A DNA stretch of 30,479 bases, taken from NCBI GenBank assembly GCA_021205045.1, contig JAJPYH010000014.1, positions 1 through 30,479 of the forward strand, in the 5' to 3' direction. Shown one piece after another: positions 22,078-30,479 of this stretch. Source of the DNA: Lachnospiraceae bacterium (GTDB lineage: Bacteria; Bacillota; Clostridia; Lachnospirales; Lachnospiraceae). A program made the position numbers and the translations under genes. How positions within the stretch are numbered: the first letter of the stretch is position 1; each line of letters begins with the position of its first letter. A model generated the notes under the pieces. The model ran no database searches. It saw only the letters and a program-made list of their open reading frames with translations, and had not been told where the DNA came from.

Positions 22078-23511
22078 CTAAACGGAAATGTCCGTCTTCA
22101 CGCCCAGCAGGTCTTTATTTTCATCCAGAATGGGCTGCACCACGTTCTGCAGAAAGCTCTCCGTCTGCTCCTTCGCCCGTCCCACATATCTGGAAGGCTC
22201 CATGCAGGCCTGCAGTTCCTCTAAGGAAAGGCCGAAGGTCTCGTCCGCGGCGATCAGCTCCAGCAGATTATTGTCCAGACCCTTCTCCTTCACATTGCGG
22301 CCCGCCTCCATGGACAGGATGCGGATGCGCTCGTGCAGCTCCTGACGGTCGCCGCCCCGCTTCACCGCGTCCATCATGATATTCTCGGTGGCCATGAAGG
22401 GCAGTTCGTTCATGATGTGCTTCTCGATGACCTTCTCATAGACCACCAGGCCGTCCACCACATTCAGACACAGATCCAGAATGCCGTCCACCGCCAGAAA
22501 GCCCTCCGGAATGGACAGTCTCTTGTTGGCGGAATCATCCAGGGTCCGCTCAAACCACTGGGTCGCCGAGGTAATGGCAGGATTGAGAGCGTCCACCATC
22601 ACATAGCGGCTCAGGGAAGCAATGCGCTCGCTGCGCATGGGATTTCTCTTATAAGCCATGGCGGATGACCCAATCTGGCTCTTCTCAAAGGGCTCCTCCA
22701 CCTCCTTTAAATGCTGCAGAAGGCGAATGTCATTGCTCATCTTGTGAGCGCTGGCCGCAATGCCCGCCAGCACATTGGCCACCCTCGTATCCACCTTGCG
22801 GGAATAGGTCTGGCCGGAAACCGGGTAGCATTCCTGAAAGCCCATCTTTTCCGCAATCATGGGATCGATTTTGTCAATGGTCTCCTGATCCCCGTTAAAT
22901 AACTCCAGGAAGGAGGCCTGGGTGCCGGTGGTGCCCTTGGAGCCCAGCAGCTTCATGCTGCCCAGCACATGATCCAGATCCTCCAGATCCAGCAGAAATT
23001 CCTGCATCCAGAGGGTGGCCCGCTTTCCCACCGTGGTAGGCTGAGCCGGCTGAAAATGGGTGAAAGCAAGGGTGGGCAGGGCTTTGTAGCGATCCGCGAA
23101 CTTTGCCAGCTCCGCCAGCACGTTGATCAGCTTTTTACGCACCAGCTTTAAGGCCTCCGTCATCACGATGATGTCGGTGTTGTCGCCCACATAGCAGGAG
23201 GTAGCTCCCAGATGGATGATTCCCTTCGCCTTGGGGCACTGTACGCCGTAGGCGTACACATGGCTCATGACATCATGGCGGACTTCCTTTTCCCGGGCCT
23301 TTGCCACATCATAATTGATGTCCGTGACATGGGCCTTCATCTCATCGATCTGCTCCTGGGTAATGGGCAGACCCAGCTCCTTTTCCACTTCCGCAAGGGC
23401 GATCCAGAGCCTTCTCCAGGTGCTGAACTTCATGTCCGGCGAAAAAATATACTGCATTTCCTTACTGGCATAGCGCTCAGAAAGGGGACTTACATATCTG
23501 TCGTTGGGCAT
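22078..23511 (-). CDS. purB: Adenylosuccinate lyase
   Basis: Cleaves fumarate from SAICAR and from adenylosuccinate, so it serves both the main purine pathway and the AMP branch. The fumarase/aspartase superfamily signature SSAMAYKRNPMRSERI is present, as are TSCYVGDNTDI and the KGTTGTQASF loop. At 477 residues it belongs to the longer, eukaryote-like class common in Clostridia. The start at 23511 follows GGAGG at eight bases. It lies between purF and purA on one strand and is functionally paired with both. Confidence 0.96.
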   Translation of the reverse strand: MPNDRYVSPLSERYASKEMQYIFSPDMKFSTWRRLWIALAEVEKELGLPITQEQIDEMKAHVTDINYDVAKAREKEVRHDVMSHVYAYGVQCPKAKGIIHLGATSCYVGDNTDIIVMTEALKLVRKKLINVLAELAKFADRYKALPTLAFTHFQPAQPTTVGKRATLWMQEFLLDLEDLDHVLGSMKLLGSKGTTGTQASFLELFNGDQETIDKIDPMIAEKMGFQECYPVSGQTYSRKVDTRVANVLAGIAASAHKMSNDIRLLQHLKEVEEPFEKSQIGSSAMAYKRNPMRSERIASLSRYVMVDALNPAITSATQWFERTLDDSANKRLSIPEGFLAVDGILDLCLNVVDGLVVYEKVIEKHIMNELPFMATENIMMDAVKRGGDRQELHERIRILSMEAGRNVKEKGLDNNLLELIAADETFGLSLEELQACMEPSRYVGRAKEQTESFLQNVVQPILDENKDLLGVKTDISV

Positions 23512-23543
23512 AGCTTATTCCTCCATGTTATTCTCAGTCCTCC

Positions 23544-23600
23544 TGAAGTACAGGCGCAATCCTTTACAAGTGCGCCTGACGGTCTTACCCATGTACTTCA
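23544..23600. repeat. Dyad-symmetric intergenic element, copy 2, between purF and purB
   Basis: TGAAGTAC (23544-23551) pairs with GTACTTCA (23593-23600), and inside it GGCGCA pairs with TGCGCC. The central ACAAGTGCGCCTGAC resembles ACAGGTGAGCCTGAC in the element at 20485-20570, and the flank GGGCTGCGAATAG also recurs in diverged form elsewhere. Confidence 0.5.
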
Positions 23601-23622
23601 TGTGGGCTGCGAATAGTTGCTG

Positions 23623-25071
23623 TTATTGGTCAAATTCTCCGCGAATATCCTCTGTGGGTGGATCCATGGGGTAATGTCCCGTAAAGCAGCCGTTGCAGAT
23701 CTCCAGTCCTCCCGCGATCTGAGGCAATCTGTCAATCTTCAGATAATCCAGAGAATCAGCACCGATGACCTTACAGATCTCCGGAATTGTGCGGTTGTAG
23801 GCAATCAGCTGCTCTCTGGCAGGCACGTCAGTGCCAAAATAGCAGGGCCAGAGGAAGGGCGGCGAGCTGATGCGCATATGTACCTCTCTGGTGCCCATCT
23901 GCCGCAGCATGGAGACGATCTGATTGGAGGTGGTTCCCCGGACAATGGAATCGTCAATCATAATGATCCTTTTGCCCTTCACCGCATCCCGCAGGACATT
24001 TAATTTGACCTGTACACTGCTCTCTCTGTTCTTCTGCCTGGGTTTGATAAAGGTCCGGCCGATATAGCTGTTTTTGACAAAGGCGGTGCCGTAGGGAATG
24101 CCCGACTGGGCCGCGTAGCCCATGGCGGCCACATTTCCCGATTCCGGAACGCCCACCACCATATCCGCATCCACCGGTGAATCCATGGCAAGATATTTGC
24201 CGGCCAGCATTCGGGAATTGTACACACTCATGCCGTCCAGAACAGAATCCGCTCTGGCAAAATAAATATATTCAAATATACACCTTGCGTGCTTTTCTTT
24301 TGGAATGCAATTGGATTTGTCGGACTGGATCCCGTATCTTGGAGTGATGGTCACAATCTCTCCCGGCTCCACATCCCGGATAAGATCTGCGCCGATGGTG
24401 TCCAGGGCGCAGCTCTCGCTGGCGAGAAAATACGTATTGTCCCTGACGCCGATGCACAGCGGCCTGAACCCAAAGGGATCTCTGACGCCGATGATCTTTC
24501 TGGGGGACATGATCACCAGGGAATAGGCTCCTTTGATCTTTTTCATGGCGGCGCTGACCGCCTTCTCGATGGTCGGCTGACACACCCTCTCCCGGGCGAT
24601 CAGATAGGCGATCAGTTCGGAATCAATGGTGGTCTGAAAAATAGCGCCGGTGTAGGCCAGCTGACTGCGAAGCTCCGGAGTGTTGACCAGGTTGCCGTTG
24701 TGCGCTAACCCCAGGGTGCCCTTGATATAATTTAACACAAGGGGCTGCGCATTCTCCCTGGTGGAGCTGCCCGCGGTGGAATAGCGCACATGGCCCACGC
24801 CGATATTCCCCTTCAGAGCGTCCAGCTTCGCCGCGTCAAAGGCCTCGCTCAAAAGCCCCATATCCCGGTAGCTTAAAACCTTACAGCCATCGGCGGAGGT
24901 GTTGCTGACAGCGATGCCGCAGCTTTCCTGTCCCCGATGCTGTAAAGCCATCAGTCCGTAGTAAATACTGCCGGACACATTGCCCCCGTCAAAATCGTAG
25001 GCGGCCATAACCCCGCACTCCTCGTGCAGTCCGTCCTCCGCGGCGGAGGTTTCATTTACGTAAAAAGGCAT
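23623..25071 (-). CDS. purF: Amidophosphoribosyltransferase
   Basis: Catalyses the first committed step of purine synthesis, making phosphoribosylamine from PRPP and glutamine. The N terminus has an 18-residue propeptide ahead of the nucleophile Cys19 in HEECGVMAAY, as in the B. subtilis type, which is autocleaved. The PRPP-binding motif is RIIMIDDSIVRGTT. Cys residues in ARCIFEY, LWPCYFG and EICNGC are placed like the 4Fe-4S ligands of the oxygen-sensitive Bacillus-type enzyme. The ATG at 25071 lies three bases after the purC stop, so the two genes are translationally coupled. Confidence 0.97.
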   Translation of the reverse strand: MPFYVNETSAAEDGLHEECGVMAAYDFDGGNVSGSIYYGLMALQHRGQESCGIAVSNTSADGCKVLSYRDMGLLSEAFDAAKLDALKGNIGVGHVRYSTAGSSTRENAQPLVLNYIKGTLGLAHNGNLVNTPELRSQLAYTGAIFQTTIDSELIAYLIARERVCQPTIEKAVSAAMKKIKGAYSLVIMSPRKIIGVRDPFGFRPLCIGVRDNTYFLASESCALDTIGADLIRDVEPGEIVTITPRYGIQSDKSNCIPKEKHARCIFEYIYFARADSVLDGMSVYNSRMLAGKYLAMDSPVDADMVVGVPESGNVAAMGYAAQSGIPYGTAFVKNSYIGRTFIKPRQKNRESSVQVKLNVLRDAVKGKRIIMIDDSIVRGTTSNQIVSMLRQMGTREVHMRISSPPFLWPCYFGTDVPAREQLIAYNRTIPEICKVIGADSLDYLKIDRLPQIAGGLEICNGCFTGHYPMDPPTEDIRGEFDQ

Positions 25072-25074
25072 ATT

Positions 25075-25779
25075 TTATAACCCCAGGCGTTCAAATACTT
25101 CGTTGTAGGCTTCCTCCACGTTTCCAAGGTCTCTGCGGAAACGGTCCTTGTCCAGCTTTTTGTTGGTCTCCACATCCCACAGGCGGCAGGTGTCGGGACT
25201 GGTCTCATCGGCCAGAATGATCTGCCCGTGATAGCGGCCAAACTCAATCTTGAAATCAATCAGCTTAATACCGGCCTGCAGGAAATAAGCCTTCATCACC
25301 TCGTTGATTTTGAAGGTGTACTTCTTGATGGTCTCAATCTCTTCCCAGGTGGCAAGCTCTAAGGCTACCGCGAAATAGCTGTTTATCAGCGGATCGCCAA
25401 GAGCATCGTTTTTGTAAGAGAACTCGATGGTGGGCTCTTTGAAGACAACGCCCTCCGGCACGCCAAGTCTCTTGGAAAAGCTGCCGGCAGCCACGTTTCT
25501 CACAATAACCTCCAGGGGCACGATCTCCACCTTCTTCACAGCGGTTTCCCGGTCGCTTAACTGCTCCACATAATGAGTGGGGATTCCCTCCTTTTCCAGA
25601 AGCTGGAAAATATGGTTGGTCATCTTATTGTTGATCACACCCTTGCCCACGATGGTGCCTTTTTTCTCACCATTAAACGCGGTGGCGTCATCCTTGTAAT
25701 CCACGATCACGATATCCGGGTCATCTGTTGCGAATACCTTTTTTGCCTTGCCCTCGTAGAGCTGCTCCAGTTTTTTCAT
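25075..25779 (-). CDS. purC: Phosphoribosylaminoimidazole-succinocarboxamide synthase (SAICAR synthetase)
   Basis: Joins CAIR and aspartate using ATP to give SAICAR, the substrate of the PurB encoded two genes downstream. It has 234 residues. The N terminus LYEGKAKKVFAT is the ATP-binding start of the family; VPLEVIVRNVAAGSF and LIDFKIEFGR with DETSPDTCRLWD are the family signatures. The ATG at 25779 is preferred over 25794 because AGGAG lies five bases before it. It is the first gene of the purine unit, just downstream of a strong promoter. Confidence 0.97.
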   Translation of the reverse strand: MKKLEQLYEGKAKKVFATDDPDIVIVDYKDDATAFNGEKKGTIVGKGVINNKMTNHIFQLLEKEGIPTHYVEQLSDRETAVKKVEIVPLEVIVRNVAAGSFSKRLGVPEGVVFKEPTIEFSYKNDALGDPLINSYFAVALELATWEEIETIKKYTFKINEVMKAYFLQAGIKLIDFKIEFGRYHGQIILADETSPDTCRLWDVETNKKLDKDRFRRDLGNVEEAYNEVFERLGL

Positions 25780-25863
25780 AGAATCTCCTCTCATGCTGAA
25801 TGGTTTTTGTGTGTTTCATCCAAAAGTAATACTATTCACATTCTGTCCTCAAGACCACTACCG

Positions 25864-25892
25864 ATTATATAACGAAGTATTTAAAATTGCAA
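25864..25892 (-). promoter_or_regulatory. Strong sigma-A promoter of the purC-purF-purB-purA unit
   Basis: On the minus strand TTGCAA (25892-25887) and a perfect TATAAT (25869-25864) are 17 bases apart, giving a leader of about 75-80 bases before purC. No purine riboswitch or obvious PurBox pair is seen. The leader contains GTGAATAGTATTAC, similar to the flank of the dyad elements. Confidence 0.8.
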
Positions 25893-25908
25893 CGATAAAG
25901 AATTGATT

Positions 25909-26730
25909 TCACTGGTAATACTTCCGATAATCCCTGACTAACGCCTTCAGAAGCCGGCCGCTGGCCACATAGACGCCCTCCTCGCTTCCGTAGGTCAGCC
26001 ACTCGGAGAGCTTTTCCAGCTCCTCCCCCTGGCGGGAATGCTCAAAGGCGCCGGTAAGCTTATTGATTTTCTCCTCCAGAGCCAGAGACTGCTCATAGAT
26101 TTCGGGGTTTTCGCCCAGATAATCCAGATATTCCTGACTGGAGAGCACGATTCTGGCACAGGAGAGCCACTGGGCAAAGGTGTCCTCGTCAGGCACCAGC
26201 TGATAGGCCGCGTCAAAGGACTCCATGGCCGCGTCAAACAAAAACATCTTCGCCTGCACCACCCCGATGTTGTGCCAGAGAGCGGCCCGAAGCCGGATTT
26301 CTCCCTCCGGCAGCTCCTCCATGAGCCGCTGATAGCAGGCCAGCGCCTGGGAATACTGCCGCTCCTTTAACAGCTCGTCTCCCTCTTTTTTGCGCTTTTC
26401 CAGATAGGTCCACTGGGCGCCCACGCTTAAGGACTCCCGGACTCTGTCGATCTCCTTCTCCGAAATATAGCCGGTGTAGCGCAGAATGGTCTCCACGTAG
26501 GGGATCAGCCCCTCCTTTTTGAGGGCAATCTGAGAAAGCCGGTAGGCCAGATCCGTGCAGCAGCACTGGGTATGGAGCCACTCCGCCAGCTCCTGAGAGG
26601 CAAAATCATCCCCCAGAAGAAAGCTTTTCCGGCGCAGGGCAAGAGCCAGCTCTTCAAGGCTGAAAACCGTGAGCTGCATCTCCGGTATGTAAAAGCCCGT
26701 CTCGGCGGTCTCGCTGTCGCTGATAAACAT
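25909..26730 (-). CDS. TPR-like helical protein of the DUF5716/DUF5717 cluster
   Basis: Function unknown. The 273 residues are soluble and helical. The segment from about 115 to 205 (EGDELLKERQYSQALACYQRL ... AALWHNIGVVQAKMFLFDAAMESFDAAYQLVPDE) reads as two tetratricopeptide-type repeats, implying protein-protein contacts. The N-terminal region has a Cys cluster (CCC near residue 56). The start at 26730 has GGAAGG rather far upstream (about 13 bases), so expression may be weak or coupled to the DUF5716 gene that ends 28 bases before it. Confidence 0.75.
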   Translation of the reverse strand: MFISDSETAETGFYIPEMQLTVFSLEELALALRRKSFLLGDDFASQELAEWLHTQCCCTDLAYRLSQIALKKEGLIPYVETILRYTGYISEKEIDRVRESLSVGAQWTYLEKRKKEGDELLKERQYSQALACYQRLMEELPEGEIRLRAALWHNIGVVQAKMFLFDAAMESFDAAYQLVPDEDTFAQWLSCARIVLSSQEYLDYLGENPEIYEQSLALEEKINKLTGAFEHSRQGEELEKLSEWLTYGSEEGVYVASGRLLKALVRDYRKYYQ

Positions 26731-26758
26731 TTGCGTCTTCTTTCCTTCCTTCGCCGTC

Positions 26759-28093
26759 TTAATCCAGTGTAAAGGTCTCCGTCACAGTTCTGCCGCTGCC
26801 CGGCACCAGATTTCCCAGACCCGCGTCCGTGACCTGAATCCTCAGGGTGGAAAGATTGAGAAAATCAAACTCCACCATGAGCCGGTTCTCCCCCAGGGGC
26901 TTATCCGCCAGCTCCCCGGAGGGCACCCGCAGGCGCTTCATCTGTCCGTCCCTGGCCGACTGCGCCAGCACAATCAGATCCTCCCCCTGATCCGGCAGCA
27001 CATAAATCCGGTCATGGCAGCGCCCCACATGGGTGCCCGCCTGAAAAACCGGTATGTACTCCTCCGCCAGGTTTTCCGTCAGAAGCCCCTGTCTGCGGCA
27101 ATTGAGGCCGATATGATAACGGATATCCGTGTCGTTTAACAGAAGATAATCGCTGCCTGCCTCCTCATCTTCCATCTGCATAAGGGTCAGGCAGGCTCCC
27201 TGACTGTACACGTTATTGCCCTGAAACACTCTGCCGTTGTCCAGCAATAAATCCAGGGACTGCACCGCCCAGTCTCCCTTAAAGCCATCCCCCAGAAGCC
27301 AGGTCAGATGGTAGGGCTTATCCTGAAACTGTCTCAGGAAACCGTAAAAGGCTCCGTCCAGCTCCTGACCGCGCTGCGCTCTCTCCTCCAGGGAAGGAAG
27401 CCTGGGCATTTTTTCCGGCACAAGGGGCGTAAAGTGCACCGACCAGGGCGCGGTATTGCCCTCCACGGTGCAGTACCAGCCGGTCATGCCTTCCTTCTGA
27501 TAATCAAAAATCAGCACATTGCTCTTCCACAGCTTTTCCTGATCATTTAAGAAAAAATGAAACAGGCTTTCCTGGCGGGTCTGAAGGTACATTCTGGTCT
27601 TTTTGGAAAATAACTGTCCGGTGGCCCGGGCCAGAATTTTGTAAGCCCTCTCCTGCTTTGCCGGATCCTGGGGCAGATAGGTGGTGAACATCACCGCCCC
27701 GGCCCTGTCCGGGCGTCCATATCCCTGAGCCAGCTGCAGGGACAGTCTGAGAAAATGGTGCAGAAGCTCCCAGGTGTTATAATTGCGGCCGCCCGCCATC
27801 ACCATATCCTGTTCCATGGCCAGGGCGAACACATTCTCAAAGCTCACCGCTTCCGGCAGCTGCGCGATGGTCTCAGCGTCGTATCCGGCGTAATAGCGGT
27901 TCCGGTACAGCGCAAGAAGAGCCGGGAAGGAATAGACCTCCCCCTCCGGCCTGCTCTTCACCGACACCGGTGCCGGACCCTCCCCGGGGCATAAGCTGAT
28001 CTGAGCATAGCTTACCCCCAGGTCAATGCCCAGCAGCAGACCGCCGCGGTTTTCTCTGTTGATCCTGTCCATAAAATCCGGTTTCTCGAACAT
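26759..28093 (-). CDS. Actin/Hsp70-fold protein, DUF5716 family
   Basis: The N terminus GGLLLGIDLGVSYAQISLCPG is the phosphate-1 loop pattern of the actin/Hsp70/sugar-kinase ATPase fold, and 444 residues fit a compact ATPase. LLLNDTDIRYHIGLNCRRQG opens a C-terminal beta-rich segment that recalls an Hsp70-like substrate domain. I place it in DUF5716 from the overall pattern and its position beside DUF5717. It has no signal peptide. The ATG at 28093 has GAGG five bases upstream. It may sense or fold partners together with its two neighbours, but this is inference. Confidence 0.75.
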   Translation of the reverse strand: MFEKPDFMDRINRENRGGLLLGIDLGVSYAQISLCPGEGPAPVSVKSRPEGEVYSFPALLALYRNRYYAGYDAETIAQLPEAVSFENVFALAMEQDMVMAGGRNYNTWELLHHFLRLSLQLAQGYGRPDRAGAVMFTTYLPQDPAKQERAYKILARATGQLFSKKTRMYLQTRQESLFHFFLNDQEKLWKSNVLIFDYQKEGMTGWYCTVEGNTAPWSVHFTPLVPEKMPRLPSLEERAQRGQELDGAFYGFLRQFQDKPYHLTWLLGDGFKGDWAVQSLDLLLDNGRVFQGNNVYSQGACLTLMQMEDEEAGSDYLLLNDTDIRYHIGLNCRRQGLLTENLAEEYIPVFQAGTHVGRCHDRIYVLPDQGEDLIVLAQSARDGQMKRLRVPSGELADKPLGENRLMVEFDFLNLSTLRIQVTDAGLGNLVPGSGRTVTETFTLD

Positions 28094-28225
28094 AGTTTCC
28101 TCTTATATTGCTTCTCAGTCATTCCCTCTGTCTCATACACGCGCACCGGAAAGGGCATGACAGGCTATGTGCAAAATAACCATTTGTACATCACGTATCA
28201 TCCCCGAAGGGCTCTGCCTTCTGGA

Positions 28226-28272
28226 AGCCTGACTCGCCTGATCATACATTTCAAGCTCTCTGTGAATCGCAG
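28226..28272. repeat. Dyad element relative, copy 3 (half element)
   Basis: AGCCTGACTCGCCTGATCAT and the following ATTTCAAGC...TGTGAATCGCAG align with the right half of the element at 20485-20570. The left arm is not evident in the 130 bases before it. The copy ends directly against the stop codon of the DUF5717 gene. Confidence 0.5.
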
Positions 28273-30479
28273 CTACTTTGGCTCAAACAGCCCCGTCAGA
28301 GCGTCCATCTTAAAATAATCCTCCAGCGCCCTGTAAAGCTTTTCATTCTCCCGGTTTTCCCGCTCCGCCAGCATCTGATTGATGCGTCCGAAGCGGCTGC
28401 CCTGCCCCTCAAAATCCGTGCTGCCCTGTTCCACACCCTGCCTAAGCAGGACCTCCTCGCTGCCGTCCAGGGTATAGACCTCGTACTGTAATCTTTCATT
28501 ATAAAAAAGCAGAAACTGCCGGGCATAGAGGCCGTCGCAGATTTTTTCCATGGGGAAGGACTGCTCGACCGCCGTTTCCTGCTCGATTCCCTGTAAAAGC
28601 CGGCAGCGCACCCGCACCGGGCCTTCCGCCAGACCCCGGTATTCCAGGACCTGATAGGCTTCCTTTTCCAGAATGGCCTCAAACAGGGTGTGAAAATCCT
28701 TAAACCAGGAAAGATATACGCCCTCATGATAAAATTTCTCCAGCCAGGTACGGGCCAGATCCAACAGCTCCTGCTTCTGGCGGTTGAAACCGGCGCGCTG
28801 AATACTTTCCAGAAAGTTGATGCGGACCGCTGTGCCGAACTCCACTCCCGCCGCCAGATCCGCGATCAGGGCAAGCTGCACCGGCCCCGCCGGTTCTTTT
28901 TTCAGACAGCCCTGAAGACCGGAAAATTCCAGGAATTCCTGAATGGAGGAAAGATCTTCCCTGGAACAGTCCTCCAGGATTTCCTCCACATTGGTCAGAA
29001 TGTACTGCTCCCGGGTCATCTGCTCGATCAGGCTGTCCGCGAAGAAGGTGGTATCCGCTAAAAGCGCCCGGGCTCTGGTAAAGAGAACGCCCTTTTCCAG
29101 AAGCGTGGCGTCCCAGTGATCCATCAGATATTCCACACCCCAGACGCCGATGGTCTCCTCCCTATACCGGTCAAGCCAGAAGGTCAGTTCTTCCTCCTGT
29201 CCCCCGGTGCTGTCGTCAAAGATCTGCGCCATGATATCGGCAATCTCCTCCCTGCGCTTTTCCTTTTCCAGTACGGGGGCAATGCGGACGGCAAAGTCTT
29301 TTTTGTACTGCTCCGTCACAAGGGGGTCCTCAAAGATGTGAAGAATGCCCGGCAAAAGACTGCCAAGGTCTTCATCCTCTGTCTCCTCTATCACCGCCAT
29401 CTGATATAAACCGTATTCATCAGCGTTGTCGTTCAGCCAGGCTGCCCAGCCCGCGGGATCCATCATAGGGGTGACCACCGCGCCCTCACAGGGCCAGCGT
29501 TTTCCAAAATCGTCCTCCGCCCACAGCTGATAATGACTGCCATACAGGGGCAGAATAGCAGTCCGGTTTTTGATCCCGGCCCGGATTTCCTGCCAGTAAT
29601 CCTCATATTCCACTATGGCTGTCCCCTCCGTCAGGGGCAGGTTCTCCACCCTGCAGGAATAGCAGATATCCGCCAGAAGCTCTCCCTGATCAGAAGAGAG
29701 CATGGGCGACACCAGAAAATTGGTATAAAGATAGCACAGACCGGCGTTGACCTTTCCCTGCCGGAACTGATCCAGCATAAAGGGCTGAATCAGCGGCTCA
29801 TATTCTTCATATAAAGGAAGCCAGTCTGCCCGATATTTATGTACCAGGGCATACAGATAGGCGCACCGCACCTCCTCCGTTGGAGTGCTGTGCGCAAAAT
29901 AGCGCAGCACCGGCATGGGAATCTCCCGTTCCGCGGACAGCTCCTCCCCGTCCAGCTGCCAGCTTTCGATGGGAAGGGATTTCAGATAAATTTCATACAG
30001 GCCGTTTAAGCTTAAACCCTCCTCAATGGCCCGGCGGTACCAGTCCGCCATGCCGGGCTCCCTGTGTTTTCCCAGAATGCCCTGGCGGCAGATCGCCTCC
30101 AGCAGCACCTTCCCGGGAACCACCTCGTAGATTCCTTTCAGCAGAGGAAGATACAGGGGCCTGTAAAATTTCAGCGTGGCCATGTGCTCCGATGTGACCC
30201 TGGACAGAGAAATGGAAACGCCGGTGTGGCGCAGCATGAAAATCAGCAGATGCTCCTCAAACTCCGATGTCTCGTAGACAAAGGTGGGATTTCTCTCCAT
30301 CAAAGCCCTGGCCTCCAGATACAGCAGAGGGCTGCGGCAGCCGCGGATGAACATGCCCTTCAGATAATGGTAGCGCTCAGCGGCGTCCGCCATATTTTCC
30401 TTATTTAAATAATAATAAAACCAGGAAATCTGCCACAGGTCAGGATATTTCACGGAAAGCTCCCCGAGCTTGCCGATGA
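28273..30479 (-). CDS. DUF5717 family protein, 5' end beyond the window
   Basis: Large protein of unknown function found mainly in Lachnospiraceae and relatives. Only the C-terminal ~735 residues are here: the frame stays open through the window edge at 30479 with no start or stop, and relatives are about 1,200 residues. The visible part is mainly alpha-helical, like helical repeats, up to about residue 560 of the visible part. A more beta-like segment follows (VRVRCRLLQGIEQETAVEQ), and the end is the typical RALEDYFKMDALTGLFEPK. No membrane segment is visible. A GTG at 30453 is in frame but has no reason to be the true start. It is followed after 179 bases by the DUF5716 gene. Confidence 0.8.
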   Translation of the reverse strand, partial: IGKLGELSVKYPDLWQISWFYYYLNKENMADAAERYHYLKGMFIRGCRSPLLYLEARALMERNPTFVYETSEFEEHLLIFMLRHTGVSISLSRVTSEHMATLKFYRPLYLPLLKGIYEVVPGKVLLEAICRQGILGKHREPGMADWYRRAIEEGLSLNGLYEIYLKSLPIESWQLDGEELSAEREIPMPVLRYFAHSTPTEEVRCAYLYALVHKYRADWLPLYEEYEPLIQPFMLDQFRQGKVNAGLCYLYTNFLVSPMLSSDQGELLADICYSCRVENLPLTEGTAIVEYEDYWQEIRAGIKNRTAILPLYGSHYQLWAEDDFGKRWPCEGAVVTPMMDPAGWAAWLNDNADEYGLYQMAVIEETEDEDLGSLLPGILHIFEDPLVTEQYKKDFAVRIAPVLEKEKRREEIADIMAQIFDDSTGGQEEELTFWLDRYREETIGVWGVEYLMDHWDATLLEKGVLFTRARALLADTTFFADSLIEQMTREQYILTNVEEILEDCSREDLSSIQEFLEFSGLQGCLKKEPAGPVQLALIADLAAGVEFGTAVRINFLESIQRAGFNRQKQELLDLARTWLEKFYHEGVYLSWFKDFHTLFEAILEKEAYQVLEYRGLAEGPVRVRCRLLQGIEQETAVEQSFPMEKICDGLYARQFLLFYNERLQYEVYTLDGSEEVLLRQGVEQGSTDFEGQGSRFGRINQMLAERENRENEKLYRALEDYFKMDALTGLFEPK

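Overview
The window looks like chromosomal DNA from a Clostridia-class Firmicute, most likely a Lachnospiraceae gut anaerobe. The evidence is the conserved block rho / rpmE / DUF1385 / prmC / prfA, the DUF5717-DUF5716-TPR trio, an EpsC-type serine acetyltransferase, a Csp-like subtilisin, purine genes in the order purC-purF-purB-purA, and strong AGGAGG-type ribosome binding sites. All genes except one (the ATPase at 16010-17836) are on the minus strand, so the window reads from right to left. The genus call is an inference.

Layout in transcription order. 30479-25909: a 5'-truncated DUF5717 protein, an actin/Hsp70-fold DUF5716 protein and a TPR-like protein. 25892-20703: a sharp sigma-A promoter, then purC, purF, purB and purA, which cover SAICAR synthesis, the first committed step of purine synthesis, and both steps of the adenylosuccinate branch. 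20702-20342: a gene-free, hairpin-rich gap. 20341-17852: a cupin followed by rho; the rho reading frame is interrupted by an in-frame TAA in its disordered linker. 16010-17836 (+): a lone AAA ATPase with a C-terminal PD-(D/E)xK-like domain, inserted between rho and rpmE and convergent with rho. 15854-11813: rpmE, DUF1385, prmC and prfA. 11696-7823: a small helical protein with a structured leader, a GNAT acetyltransferase, a GH13 alpha-amylase and an M18 aminopeptidase. 7469-7019: a remnant of an Rpn-family transposase/nuclease. 6816-3721: a Csp-like serine protease and a degV gene split by an amber codon. 3582-129: serine O-acetyltransferase, then the peroxiredoxin AhpC and its flavoprotein reductase, whose domains are in an unusual order.

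The strongest non-gene theme is repeat expansion. Short tandem repeats sit inside coding regions with a unit length divisible by three: 36 bp in the S8 protease, 30 bp in prmC, and 72 bp in the rho linker. Other tandem repeats start at or on stop codons and run into the intergenic space: a variable unit after the S8 protease, 37 bp after the amylase, and 40 bp after prmC. A second theme is a family of dyad-symmetric intergenic elements sharing the core AGCCTGAC..GCCTGATCAT (20485-20570, 28226-28272, with more diverged relatives at 23544-23600 and 17798-17834). Two genes (degV, rho) carry clean in-frame stops and one mobile gene carries a large internal deletion. The window therefore combines core housekeeping genes with unusually active local sequence change. 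I did not find a clearly new multi-gene defence or biosynthetic system. The best candidates for undescribed biology are the isolated ATPase/nuclease-like gene, the repeat-at-stop-codon phenomenon, the dyad element family, and the DUF5716/DUF5717 trio.
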